Source of the DNA: Thermaurantimonas sp046299575
GTDB taxonomy: Bacteria; Bacteroidota; Bacteroidia; Flavobacteriales; Schleiferiaceae
Length of the DNA stretch: 64,000 nt
Assembly: GCF_046299575.1 (NCBI RefSeq)
Contig: NZ_JBKBHX010000006.1
Span: forward strand, 132,733-196,732
Reading direction: 5' to 3'
How positions within the stretch are numbered: the stretch's first letter is position 1; every line of letters starts with the position of its first letter. Position numbers and translations under genes: made by a program. Positions 53,526 to 62,796 of the stretch are shown here, one piece after another. The notes below the pieces were generated by a model that was not told the origin of the DNA, ran no database searches, and saw only the letters and a program-made list of their open reading frames with translations.

Positions 53526-53651
53526 CTTTCAGCGTCTTTTATGTTACTTCGTCAATGTAATCGAAGTAGTCTGATAGCTATGCTGCTAATTGTGCAATAA
53601 TAGGCACAGACCTTATTATTTCTTATTTGTATGACAAGTATGTTTAGAGCA

Positions 53652-54560
53652 TCAATTTTTTGATCTAAACTCTGTTGGAGTCATTCCGGTTTTTCTTTTA
53701 AAAATCCTTGCAAAATACTGAGGATATTCAAATCCTAAGGAATAAGCGATGTCAGAAATTGATTCGTTTGATATTAGCAACCTATTTTTTGCTTCTTCAA
53801 TGATAAAAAAGTTGATATATTCTATGGCGCTCATTCCTGTTTCTTTTTTTAGTAAGTCGCTAAGATAGTTTGTCGATAGATGTACATTCTCAGCTAGATA
53901 TTTTACACTTGGTGGACCATATTTTTCTATTAGCTCTGAATTAATGTATGTATGCAATAACGATTCCAATTTTGAGATAATATCCTTATTTCTGCTCTTT
54001 CGTGTAATGAATTGTCGCCCATAGAATCTTGCTATGTAATTTAAGAGCAACTCTATATTTGTCACAATTATATCTTGACTGAATGAGTCAATGTTTTCTT
54101 CAAGTTCATTATTAATCCTCTTTATACAATCATAGAGTATATTCTTTTCTTTTTCTGAAAGATGAAGCGCCTCAGAAATTTCATAATGAAAAAAAGTATA
54201 TATTTTTATTTTGTCTGTTAAATGAGTTCCTCGAATAAGATCGGTATGGAAAAATAATCCCCACCCCGACATATTTTCTTCTCTTTCAATGACGCTCTCA
54301 ACTGTTATAATTTGTCGAGGAGCAAGGCAAATTAGTGAACCTTCTTGGAAGTCAATTGTCTGCCGTCCATATCGTAAAGAATAGTTACAATAGTTTTTAC
54401 AAATTACTGCATAAAAATCAAAACTAATACGCGCTCCCTCTTCAATATATACATCAATTTTACTGAAATCAACAATAGCAATAAGCGGATGCTTGATATT
54501 AATGGATGTATCTAATTTTTTAATTTCACCAATGCTATCAAGATTAATGATGGCTTTCAT
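53652..54560 (-). CDS. AraC family transcriptional regulator
   Basis: 302 residues. N-terminal cupin-like sensing half (about 1-180) and C-terminal AraC/XylS double helix-turn-helix (VKYLAENVHLSTNYLSDLLKK and SISDIAYSLGFEYPQYFARIF, ending KRKTGMTPTEFR). It starts 2 bp after the SDR gene stop on the same strand, so it probably controls that oxidoreductase. Same cassette as the SDR and the DHFR-like genes. Confidence 0.92.
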   Translation of the reverse strand: MKAIINLDSIGEIKKLDTSINIKHPLIAIVDFSKIDVYIEEGARISFDFYAVICKNYCNYSLRYGRQTIDFQEGSLICLAPRQIITVESVIEREENMSGWGLFFHTDLIRGTHLTDKIKIYTFFHYEISEALHLSEKEKNILYDCIKRINNELEENIDSFSQDIIVTNIELLLNYIARFYGRQFITRKSRNKDIISKLESLLHTYINSELIEKYGPPSVKYLAENVHLSTNYLSDLLKKETGMSAIEYINFFIIEEAKNRLLISNESISDIAYSLGFEYPQYFARIFKRKTGMTPTEFRSKN

Positions 54561-54562
54561 AG

Positions 54563-55387
54563 CTACTCTTTATACATAGAAGTAATAATTTTATCAAACA
54601 TTTTGTCGCTTAACCATTTACGCATAAAAAGTGCAAGTTTAGCCATATACCCCGCTACATATCGTGTTTTTGGTTTTGCTGTCGTCGCGGCTTTTACAAT
54701 TAACTCTGCTATTACTTTGGGCTCAGTAAGAGTTTTACCTTCAGCATATGATTTAATCATAAAATTATAGACTCTATTAACAAAATTAGCATACGCACCA
54801 TTGCCTGATGTCTTTTTTAAATTTTCTGCTGCTATAGTCCCCCAAGGAGTTTTGATTCCTCCGGGTTCAATAATGACCACATCAATTCCGAATGGTTTTG
54901 TTTCAACTCTCAAACAATCAGATAAACCTTCTAGAGCATGTTTAGATGCATGATACCAGCCTCCAAAGGGGGAGTATACTTTTCCACCGATTGTTGAAAC
55001 ATTGATTATACGTCCAGATTTATGTTGTCTCATATTTGGCAGAACAAGTTGCGTAAGACGTGCCAGACCAAAAAGATTTACCTCAAATTGTCTGCGAGCT
55101 TCCTCAATTGGGACATCTTCGATTGCTCCATAAGAACCATACCCTGCATTGTTGATAAGAATATCAATACGCCCTTCTTTACTAATGATAGTTTCTACAC
55201 AGCTTACAATAGACTCTTCGTTTGTTAAATCTAGGTATACTATGCTTACCCCTTTGGATTCTAAAGGTTTCATTTTATCGATACTACGAGCTGCCCCATA
55301 AACTTTGTATCCCATTTCAGCTAACAAGATAGCTGTTATTTCGCCAATGCCAGAAGAGGCACCGGTTATCAAAACTGTTTTCTTCAT
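54563..55387 (-). CDS. short-chain dehydrogenase/reductase
   Basis: 274 residues. Nucleotide-binding TGASSGIGEITA, NNAG motif (INNAGYGSYGA), catalytic Ser (STIGGKVYSPFGG region) and YHASKHALEG with the Tyr-x-x-x-Lys. It is a classical SDR using NAD(P)H. The substrate is unknown. A C-terminal hydrophobic patch (YVAGYMAKLALFMRKWL) is often seen in this subgroup. Operon with the AraC gene. Confidence 0.92.
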   Translation of the reverse strand: MKKTVLITGASSGIGEITAILLAEMGYKVYGAARSIDKMKPLESKGVSIVYLDLTNEESIVSCVETIISKEGRIDILINNAGYGSYGAIEDVPIEEARRQFEVNLFGLARLTQLVLPNMRQHKSGRIINVSTIGGKVYSPFGGWYHASKHALEGLSDCLRVETKPFGIDVVIIEPGGIKTPWGTIAAENLKKTSGNGAYANFVNRVYNFMIKSYAEGKTLTEPKVIAELIVKAATTAKPKTRYVAGYMAKLALFMRKWLSDKMFDKIITSMYKE

Positions 55388-55518
55388 ACTGATCCTCCAT
55401 TAAATAAACAAGGTTTACATTTGCAAATGTGACACAACGATGGGCAAAGGTGATAATACAAATCATGGATTTTCGAATACTTTTTACAGACAATTATTTT
55501 AACATTTTCCAAAGTATT

Positions 55519-55656
55519 GCTGCTAACGTTTTGGCGCTTGGCGCAGTGGCGGATTTCGGAGTAAAAAACTGTCAATACAGCTCAAATGTTGATGCGGGAT
55601 GGAATGTTTAATTAACCACGTCACCCGCCGGGTGGGGTAAAACGGAGGTTAGTGGC
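55519..55656. repeat. att-like palindromic element (att7)
   Basis: Left core GCTGCTAAC (55519-55527), exact complement of the right core at 52776. The arms GCGCTTGGCGCAGTGGCGG and CCCGCCGGGTGGGGTAAAA are partly complementary. Right core GTTAGTGGC (55648-55656) overlaps the end of the GIY-YIG gene. Confidence 0.75.
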
Positions 55657-56580
55657 TGCTGTTCTGTTTTTTTAGTAGTTCTTGTTCAATGTCTTTTAAT
55701 GATTTTTCATCTTTGTTTTTCCAAGTCTGTGGTCCGGTAATACTATAACCTACGATTACTGCTGCAGCAGGTGTTGCTGTGTCAAAAAGTGTATTTTTCT
55801 TAAATACATATTTGTTACCTTCCAAAACAAGAGTTTCATTTTTTATTAATTTCTCTCTAAGTTCTCTGTAACCTCTATGCAAACTTGGTTTAATGTCTTT
55901 TGCTGCTTCTGAGCCTTCTAAAACCACAATACCTTCGTCAGTCTGCAAAGCCGATGCTTTAAGTCCTGAAACAGATAGGAATAGTTCTAAATTACGTGTC
56001 ATTGAAACAACTTGATTGTCTTGGGTTGTTGCAGTAAATGTATTGTGTTCGTCATTTTTTTTACTTGAAGTAGTGACATCTTCTAAAAGCTTATGTCCTA
56101 AAACACCAATTAGTAACTTGATGTAGATTAAAAATTCTTCCATTGCGTCTCGGTCAGCAGGAGGCAAAGAAGAAAGTTGTGATTGATTGTTGTTGTCAAT
56201 TTTATATCTTCTTGTCGAAAAGGCTATTTGAATTAGCCGGCTTTCTAAATATTTAACATGTGATTTAGTCAGATTTTCGTCCTTGCTGACGAATAGAATT
56301 ACTTCATTCCAAAACTCTTTGTTTGCTACGTGATTTAGAAGTCTGTCATAAACATTTTCTGCCTCTCCAATATAAGCTTTGGGTCGCCCGTATCTTCGTC
56401 TTGTCCGAATAGGAAATATACTCCTGGTCTTTTAGCTTCATTATATTCATTAAGTTCTGAGATACGAAGTCTAGGGCAAGAAATAGATTGGATAGTTTGA
56501 TTTACTACTTCTCCAAACTTAATCCCGGTTACAGTCCCGTCTTTAAGGTAAATTCTAATGCTTTTTCCAAATGTTGTCAT
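55649..56580 (-). pseudogene. GIY-YIG nuclease family protein (DUF4357 type), frameshifted
   Basis: The first part (56580 to about 56385: IRIYLKDGTVTGIKFGEVVN, GVYFLFGQDEDTG) continues in another frame as RPKAYIGEAENVYDRLLNHV, FWNEVILFVSKDENLTKSHV and YLESRLIQIAFSTRRYKID. It then runs into the open frame at 56167 (DUF4357-like C-terminus, residues LKASALQTDEGIVVLEGSEA). GVYFLFG...AYIGEAENV is the GIY-YIG core. One shift near 56385 breaks it. A sequencing error cannot be excluded for a single shift. Confidence 0.75.
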
Positions 56581-56616
56581 TCTTTTTATTTTGTCTGGTC
56601 TTGTTGTTTATACTTT

Positions 56617-56758
56617 CAGCTAACGATTTGCGGGTTGGCGTAGGGAGAGCTTTAAAATACTACCGATTATTTGGATTAACCTTGAACAAATATATTATAT
56701 TAAAAACCCATCTACCAAAGAACTGTAACTTTACATTTAGCAAATGGCTGTAGGTGGA
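56617..56758. repeat. att-like palindromic element (att8), AT-rich
   Basis: Left core CAGCTAAC (pairs 5-6 bases with the right core at 55648), then GATTTGCGGGTTGGCG. The right side ends GCAAATGGCTGTAGGTGG, where one T of the GTT core is missing. The centre is AT-rich (ATATATTATATT). Confidence 0.6.
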
Positions 56759-56793
56759 TTGCAATTCTTTTCTTAATATGTTTTAAGTTGTCG

Positions 56794-57586
56794 TCATATT
56801 AGTTTTCCAAAAAATGCACCTAGTAGAGCTGATAATATTATTAAAATTATGCTGTAGAGCCAATTGTCTTTAGCAAGTTCGAAAAGTCCTTGTGGACTAA
56901 TGCCATATATGTCCTTTAACTTAGACTTCGTTTTTAAACTTTCTTCTGCCGTTAATTTTAAGATGTTCTCAAGTACATCAACTTTCGCTAATGTCGATTG
57001 ATGCAATTTAACATATTCCATATTTTCGAAAGCAGTAGCTTCTTCGTCACCATTTAGCCAATGTTTGGGACTGATTTTGTTCATTTGCATTATTGAATTA
57101 AGTCTTGGGTGTGATGAATAATTCTCTCCATATTTGTCAATAAGTAATCTTGCTAGGTCAAATTTGTTCTCGACTTTAATATCAAATGTTTTTACTCCAA
57201 AAATTTTTGCTCTTTGTTCCAATGCTTCAAATCCATAGTTGATGTTTCTCATATTCCAATGTATCCATTTATAATGTTTATGTTCTTCTACAAACTCGTA
57301 AAATTCGTTAAGCATTTCTTTTTCCAGTTGGTCATAGTTTTGATTGATTTCGTGAATTGGAATTTGATTAAGTTCCGCTACTTTATGGATTGAAAATGAT
57401 TTTGTCTGTGCAGAATTTAAATATCTGACTGCTATTGAAGTTACTCTTGGTGTCTTACCATCTTTAGTATTATAGAAATTTTCACAGGAATAGTGAATTA
57501 TTAAACAATAGGAATCATTGTCATAGAGGCTATTAATTGTCTGCTTTGCTTTTCTATGAGTTCTAATTCTTCTTAATGTCTTTCAC
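56794..57586 (-). pseudogene. uncharacterised membrane-anchored protein with damaged start
   Basis: The short frame from the ATG at 57315 is only the C-terminal part. Upstream, in frame, runs SLYDNDSYCLIIHYSCENFY, RVTSIAVRYLNSAQTKSFS and IHEINQNYDQLEKE, clearly coding. The N-terminal start (GTG at 57586, VKDIKK) is in a different frame, so one frameshift near 57570 has broken it. The C-terminus has a single membrane helix (LYSIILIILSALLGAFFGKL). The family looks familiar from Bacteroidota cassettes but has no name I can give. Function unknown. Confidence 0.6.
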
Positions 57587-57823
57587 ATTTATTTTGTTAT
57601 TTGTCTTTTTCTAGTACTCTGTACTTAGTTTTTATGCGCAAAACTATTTTGTTTATATCAATTTTTTAATGGATATGCTTTTAAAATTAGATTTTTATAT
57701 CTGTGTGCTAATTTAAAACTGAATTATAAATAATCAAGAAAATGAAAGCTTGTAGATGCAAGATAATAAAAATTTTGCTCTGTATTTTACGGACGCAGAA
57801 GCCTAATTACAGCGAGTGGTCCT
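57587..57823. other. AT-rich gap, no gene and no clear att-like site
   Basis: An att-like element would be expected here but I cannot find one. A weak inverted repeat TTAAAATTAG/CTAATTTAAA lies at about 57675-57715. Confidence 0.4.
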
Positions 57824-58499
57824 TTATCGCCCGTTAGCTTTCATTGTATCCAATTTGTCTGCTTGCAATATTTCTTTCCACCCATTTTCTCTGTCAATTA
57901 TGATTTGGTCATCGGTTGTTGGTTTGTAAATGTCGAGGATTGAGTATTTGAAATATTGTTTTATATGGTCAAAGGATAGTTTTGTAAGTCCAACGTTTCC
58001 ACCGTGTCCGGTTGCAATATATGCTCTCCAACGTCCTAAAATCCTATTTTCTCCATAAGCCGGGCCAACATGCATTTTGCCATTTGACTTGTCGGTAATC
58101 AGGTAAACGCCTTTTTGATTTTATAATGCAGTTTTCCAGTTGTCTTTCTATATAACTTGTTTTATCTGGTCTCATGAGATATGTATTTTATCATAACCTT
58201 GAAAAACGTCGTTGTCAAAAGTGTCGGGTAAAATTTGATAAACGTAACATTCGTCAATTACAGATTCCGCATTACGAATCATGGTCTGTGCTTTATTTTT
58301 ATATTTTATGATTAATCGCACAACGTACTTTTGATATTCATGCAGGTCTTGATAATCGTAACCTACCCCATTGAGTATAAGTTTTTTTTACTAGTCCCAG
58401 GTGAAAAAGTAACCACAAATCTTCTCTGGGTTTAATTGTAACGAATACAACCGTTGCTTGTCCTTCTTTTTCAACTGTTTTTGATGCAAGCTGGTACAT
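57824..58499 (-). pseudogene. GIY-YIG nuclease family protein broken by several frameshifts
   Basis: From the ATG at 58499: MYQLASKTVEKEGQATVVFV, PREDLWLLFHLGLVKK. A shift in an A-run near 58386 is followed by LILNGVGYDYQDLHEYQKYV, DECYVYQILPDTFDNDVFQG and DKIHIS then a stop. A further shift leads to the last open frame, KGVYLITDKSNGKMHVGPAY, GRWRAYIATGHGGNVGLTKL. GVYLI...HVGPAYG is the GIY-YIG core. At least two or three lesions, so it is inactive. Known relatives are uncharacterised. Confidence 0.7.
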
Positions 58500-58699
58500 T
58501 TAAATATACATCACAAATCCGTTAAAGACCTATGACAGCATATTAGCAAATGGGGTTTATTCTCCAATCATATTAGCAGTTTATACTGTGTCGATAGAGT
58601 GGAAATAAAGTCCATTTTCCGGCGGCTTTATGTATTTTTAGTGTTGAAGTGTGTGGAAAATTACAAGGTGCAAAGATGAAAAGCAAAATGAAGATAATA
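58500..58699. other. intergenic, nothing recognised
   Basis: About 200 bp with a weak direct repeat (CATATTAGCA twice, near 58537 and 58570). No att-like site seen. Confidence 0.4.
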
Positions 58700-60295
58700 T
58701 TATATTTTCTCGTAAAGTGCCACATAATGATTTTCGGAAATGTACTTTACTTTAAAGCCTGCTGATAATTGTTCTTTTAAATCACTCCATTTCGGATCAT
58801 TTATTTTATTCAGGTTTCCATACAATAAGACGTAATCTATTTGTTTGGTTGATGTGGAATTTATGTTGTTTATCCACTGTATCTCAGAAATTGAATTTTT
58901 GTCCTTCAGGAGAATATTCGGAATTTTTTCGGAATTCCATTTGATTGGAAACCAGTTCACACTTGCTTCGTAATTTTCCAAGATTACCATCGGCTTGTCA
59001 ACTCCTAAATAGTTAGAAAAATGAGTTTCCAACCAATGATCAGAAAGATTAACCGGCAAGACAATGCTATTTTCGGAAATGTATTCATCAGCCATGTTTA
59101 TGGCAATTGCATTTGCATCAAGCTTTTTAATTGTGTCATTTAAATGTTTAAAAAGTAGACCAAAATGTAAAATTAGGATGCTAAAAATGAGTATGCCATT
59201 AAACTTTGTAGCAACTGACCTGGAAACTACCCAAACAAGTCCCAGCATATATAAAATCAGACAATATCTGTCAGACATCATCCCGGCACTTGAACCATTT
59301 GGAGTAACGAAATAGAGGAAGATAGAGAGTAATAAAGGTATTGCTATTACATTAGCTTTTTCAATGTTGTTGTAATTCGATTTTTCCTCATTGTTTAGCA
59401 GAAAACTGGTGCCTAAAAGCAGCAATAAAACGTGAAGAAATTGTTCCGTTATAATTTCTTCGTCGGCATAATCAAATACTATGAATGGTCTTGCATCATT
59501 TATCCATTTAATCAATTCTTTTACAGAATATGCCTCCTCTGAAGGATAAAACTGTACGTTTACATAAAATATTAAAAAGAATATTAATCCAGGCAGTGAA
59601 ATAAGTAACAATATTAATAAATTCCTGCTGCAAAACCGCAATGCGCTGAGCATATCATGGTCGTCCAAATATTTTTTTACAGAAAAATACAGAACATATA
59701 GTCCCATGGTTAACCCCAAAAATCCAAATATTAAAAGATTGGAAAAATAGGTCATTGTAATCAGTAAGAAGAGAATGAAATATTTATATTTATTTTTTGA
59801 GTTAAAACTATGAATCCAATATCCCAGGGTTGAAAAAAATAATATAAACGAAAGACTAAAATTGTAAAAACCAAGATGAAATAAGAATGAGTAGATAAAC
59901 GGAAAGATTAGAATGCTTAAAGAAATATTTTTTGGATTTAGCACTTTTATCAAATATCTGAATGATAAAGCCATACCAGATACGTAAATAATTAAAAGAA
60001 TCTTCTCTGCCATCCAGGAAGGTAGAAAACTTTGAAAGATTAACAGAATAATGTGACTTATCCAATTTGGTATGGGTAAGTTATTTATGGAATAAAACTC
60101 ACTTAAAAAATCATTACCTCTTAGTAAGTGTAAAAGAATATTGGCATTATAAAGGTGAGCAGGACCATCCATTGATGGATAAAACTTTGTAGAAAAAAGG
60201 AGAAGTACATTTATCAGTAAAGTAACGTAAAAAAGATATTTACTTTCAAAGAAAGTTGAAAAATATTGGATAATCATACACGTAATTTTAAACAA
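58700..60295 (-). CDS. multi-spanning membrane protein, possible GT-C glycosyltransferase
   Basis: 531 residues, about eleven to twelve membrane helices and a C-terminal soluble part (about 400-531). The segment YPSMDGPAHLYNANILLHLL after the first helix resembles the first extracytoplasmic loop of GT-C/PMT-type transferases, which use lipid-linked sugars. The Asp in MDGPAH would be the catalytic candidate. Family membership is inferred from layout only. The start is uncertain (also Met7). Downstream of the T9SS-sorted gene on the same strand. Confidence 0.6.
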   Translation of the reverse strand: MFKITCMIIQYFSTFFESKYLFYVTLLINVLLLFSTKFYPSMDGPAHLYNANILLHLLRGNDFLSEFYSINNLPIPNWISHIILLIFQSFLPSWMAEKILLIIYVSGMALSFRYLIKVLNPKNISLSILIFPFIYSFLFHLGFYNFSLSFILFFSTLGYWIHSFNSKNKYKYFILFLLITMTYFSNLLIFGFLGLTMGLYVLYFSVKKYLDDHDMLSALRFCSRNLLILLLISLPGLIFFLIFYVNVQFYPSEEAYSVKELIKWINDARPFIVFDYADEEIITEQFLHVLLLLLGTSFLLNNEEKSNYNNIEKANVIAIPLLLSIFLYFVTPNGSSAGMMSDRYCLILYMLGLVWVVSRSVATKFNGILIFSILILHFGLLFKHLNDTIKKLDANAIAINMADEYISENSIVLPVNLSDHWLETHFSNYLGVDKPMVILENYEASVNWFPIKWNSEKIPNILLKDKNSISEIQWINNINSTSTKQIDYVLLYGNLNKINDPKWSDLKEQLSAGFKVKYISENHYVALYEKI

Positions 60296-60352
60296 AACAA
60301 ATTTAAAAAGAAGAACAGGTTATTGCACCTGCCTATACATTCATTCCAAAAC

Positions 60353-61237
60353 TTAATCTGTCAGAATCATCTTCTTTGAGTCAACTATTTGACCATTGAC
60401 GATTAAAACGTAATGATACATACCAGCCTTTAATTCAGCCCCATGGAGTATTACAGAACCTTCTCCTTTATTTTCAATGGGAATTTTTTTAAGTTGTGCA
60501 CCATTTACATCATAGATAAAGATGTGTGCAGATTTTACAGTATCCGGTAAAAAATAGTTTATTTCAGTTGATTGATTGAAAGGATTGGGTTTGTTTTGAA
60601 ATACTAATGGACTGTTTACAATTTGTGGTAAACCCTTCGCAATATTTGCTGACTGAGTTTTGTTCGACGCAATTTGTTCCTTGAGTTCTTGAATTTCATT
60701 TTTTAGATTACTAATATAAAGTTGTTGTTCTTTAATTGCTTCAATTACTAAAGCTATTAAATCGGTATATGCAATGGCCTTTGAACCATCTGGCATGGTT
60801 TTAACAATTCCCGGAAGCACTTGTTCTACCTCTTGGGCAATCAAACCTAAGCGATAATAAGAAGTATTTGATGATGTAGATTTCAATGAATTTTCCTCAT
60901 CAATAAAGGTAAATTGGATGCCGTTTAACTTAAATACAGTAGATAATGGGGAACTAATCTTTTTAACATTTTGCTTTATTTTTAAGTCAGAGCCAAAATA
61001 ACCTCCTTTCTCTACCCAAAGCCATCCCTCAGCGCAAACATAAAACCTATCTTTGTTTAAATAAGTCAAATGATAAGCACAAGTTTGTGGATAATGTACA
61101 GTAGTTCTTAGTGCTCTTCCCCAATTTGGAGCATAGGAATTAATAGATACACTTCCTTCACTAGTCACTTTTAGTTGTGAAAATCCTGCATTTAATGTAA
61201 AAAAAGTTAGTAATAAGGTAATAGCTGCGTTTTTCAT
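60353..61237 (-). CDS. secreted tail-fibre chaperone (S74) domain protein with T9SS sorting signal
   Basis: 294 residues. A signal peptide (MKNAAITLLLTFFTLNAGFS) is followed by a short N-terminal region and an intramolecular chaperone domain (SDLKIKQNVKKI, LGLIAQEVEQVLPGIV, YTDLIALVIEAIKEQ) with the expected Ser-Asp at its start. A coiled coil (about 165-190) and a type IX secretion sorting domain follow (NKPNPFNQSTEINYFLP, GMYHYVLIVNGQIVDSKKMI). In phage fibres the S74 domain trimerises the protein and cuts itself off. Here it is attached to an exported surface protein. Confidence 0.85.
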   Translation of the reverse strand: MKNAAITLLLTFFTLNAGFSQLKVTSEGSVSINSYAPNWGRALRTTVHYPQTCAYHLTYLNKDRFYVCAEGWLWVEKGGYFGSDLKIKQNVKKISSPLSTVFKLNGIQFTFIDEENSLKSTSSNTSYYRLGLIAQEVEQVLPGIVKTMPDGSKAIAYTDLIALVIEAIKEQQLYISNLKNEIQELKEQIASNKTQSANIAKGLPQIVNSPLVFQNKPNPFNQSTEINYFLPDTVKSAHIFIYDVNGAQLKKIPIENKGEGSVILHGAELKAGMYHYVLIVNGQIVDSKKMILTD

Positions 61238-61265
61238 GACTATTATTTTTTAATTTATACAATAT

Positions 61266-62303
61266 TTAAAAACAAGGAGTTGGTACAATTGCAAATTCAC
61301 TTCCTAATGGTACGGTAAATTCTCCGTTGATTTGAACAAAATCGGTAGCTCTTAATGTAACTTTATTATAGAAAGGTATCGTTGAATTGCTAATTGTAAT
61401 GGACTTTTTAACTGCATAATTAAAGGTAGAAAAGTTAATATTGGACTGGTTAACAACTGTGTTACAATCCATTTGTAAATTATATATTCTAACATAATCT
61501 ATTTCGTATGTATATGGGAATAAAGAGTTTGGAACAAAATTCTTATTGAAATTTGTTGCAGGTACATTAATATCAACCCATATATTCATAGGAATTAGAT
61601 TTTCAGCATATGGCGTGTTTGTCGAGTGAATTAATTTGTCATCGATGTAGAAGTTAATATACGATGGAGTCCATTCGCAACCAAAAGTATGATAAGAACT
61701 GAAATCCACTGTAAAATCATAAGGGTCAGGATAACTTCTCAATTCCCATTTATATAACATAGAAGTATCTTTGTAATGAACATTACAAGTATGTAAATTG
61801 GTCTCCGCATCAAATTCATAAATATCAATCTCACTCCATTCCACAGAAGGATAGGTCGACTTCCAATCTAAACTCGGCCACATCCAAAAATTTGGGCCAA
61901 AACCTTTCCCTGTGAAGTAAGAATTTTTAAGTTCAGGAATCCTGCATCTTATCTCAAAATAACCATATTTAAAAGTACTTTTTGAAAAAATCGCACCAGA
62001 TGTGTAGTTTTTATTATGAGTTGTTCCATCCCAATCAATGCATGTACACGTTTGTTTTCGAACTATTAGTTTTAAAACTCCATTTTCGACTTTTCTATTA
62101 CTAGAATCAGTAGTCAGGCATGATTCACCATGGCAGGTACTCCAAGGAGGATGATAGTCCCATTTTGCTTGGTCAATTGTTATTCCACTAAAATCATCTG
62201 AAACAGAATTATCAAGTATCCAGCTCTTATCATTGCCCGGATTCTGAGTATATCCGGAAAGCGAAATGAAAGTTAGAAAACACAACGAAATTGTTGCTCT
62301 CAT
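61266..62303 (-). CDS. glycoside hydrolase family 16, secreted
   Basis: About 345 residues from the ATG at 62303, where a signal peptide starts (MRATISLCFLTFISLSGYTQ). Reading on to 62444 would run into the att-like element and is rejected. The GH16 catalytic motif is EWSEIDIYEF (nucleophile and acid/base Glu around a central Asp). WHC-type beta-jelly-roll sequence is present (FHTFGCEWTPSYINFYIDD without long runs). Substrates of the family are beta-glucans, agar or carrageenan. The exact one is not visible. No sorting domain at the C-terminus. Confidence 0.88.
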   Translation of the reverse strand: MRATISLCFLTFISLSGYTQNPGNDKSWILDNSVSDDFSGITIDQAKWDYHPPWSTCHGESCLTTDSSNRKVENGVLKLIVRKQTCTCIDWDGTTHNKNYTSGAIFSKSTFKYGYFEIRCRIPELKNSYFTGKGFGPNFWMWPSLDWKSTYPSVEWSEIDIYEFDAETNLHTCNVHYKDTSMLYKWELRSYPDPYDFTVDFSSYHTFGCEWTPSYINFYIDDKLIHSTNTPYAENLIPMNIWVDINVPATNFNKNFVPNSLFPYTYEIDYVRIYNLQMDCNTVVNQSNINFSTFNYAVKKSITISNSTIPFYNKVTLRATDFVQINGEFTVPLGSEFAIVPTPCF

Positions 62304-62420
62304 TTTGACAAAATGTATTGGTAAATGGATTGATGGGTCATACTTAAAAGCTTTACTTAATCTGATAAGCGTTTGGTGTAATTTCTTCATATTGAAATGT
62401 AGTATGCTTCTTCCCATGTT

Positions 62421-62554
62421 TGCTGACGTTTGGCCGTTTGGCACAGTACAGGATTCCGGAGTACTACACTGTTAACCAAACACAAACTTTGATAGAAGCA
62501 CTGCACTTGATTTAACCACGTCAGCCCCCATTGTGGCAAACGGCTGTTATGCGG
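62421..62554. repeat. att-like palindromic element (att9)
   Basis: Left core TGCTGAC, arms GGCCGTTTGGCACAGTACAGG and CCCATTGTGGCAAACGGCT. Right core GTTATGCGG (62546-62554) pairs 9/9 with the left core at 63434. The centre is GAGTACTACACTG...AGCACTGCACTTGA. Confidence 0.85.
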
Positions 62555-62586
62555 TCGGCTTTCTGTTTCTTTCAGTCGTTTCATTG

Positions 62587-62796
62587 TCATTTACAGCAAT
62601 TTGTCCCGGCTTGTATTGGTGGACATTTTATAGTCCCGTAACTACAATAAACACAGCAGTCACCCTGTTTTGGCTTTAATACTTTCTTGCATTTTTCACA
62701 CTCGTAAAAATATTAGCAAGCGTCTATCGGCATAGTTTCTTCTTTCTTATGTCCGCATTCAGGGCAAGTGATTGTCGATTGTAATATTATGTTCAT
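62587..62796 (-). pseudogene. GDCCVxC-type small protein interrupted by TAA
   Basis: From the ATG at 62796 (overlapping the MerTP stop by 4 bp) the frame reads TITCPECGHKKEETMPIDAC, TAA at 62713-62715, then YFYECEKCKKVLKPKQGDCC, VYCSYGTIKCPPIQ and a TGA at 62587. The family, about 70 residues and known for its GDCCVxC motif (Cys or selenocysteine), normally has Gln at the TAA position, so a CAA-to-TAA change is likely. It accompanies mercury transport genes and probably binds or passes on metal. Too short for most gene finders. Confidence 0.75.

Noticed and set aside
62304..62444. N-terminal extension of the GH16 protein
   Set aside because: It precedes the signal peptide and overlaps the att-like element; the ATG at 62303 is the natural start.
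37828..62796. Alternative genetic code reading TAA as Gln
   Set aside because: Intact housekeeping and array genes end in TAA, and other lesions in the same genes are frameshifts, so decay is simpler.
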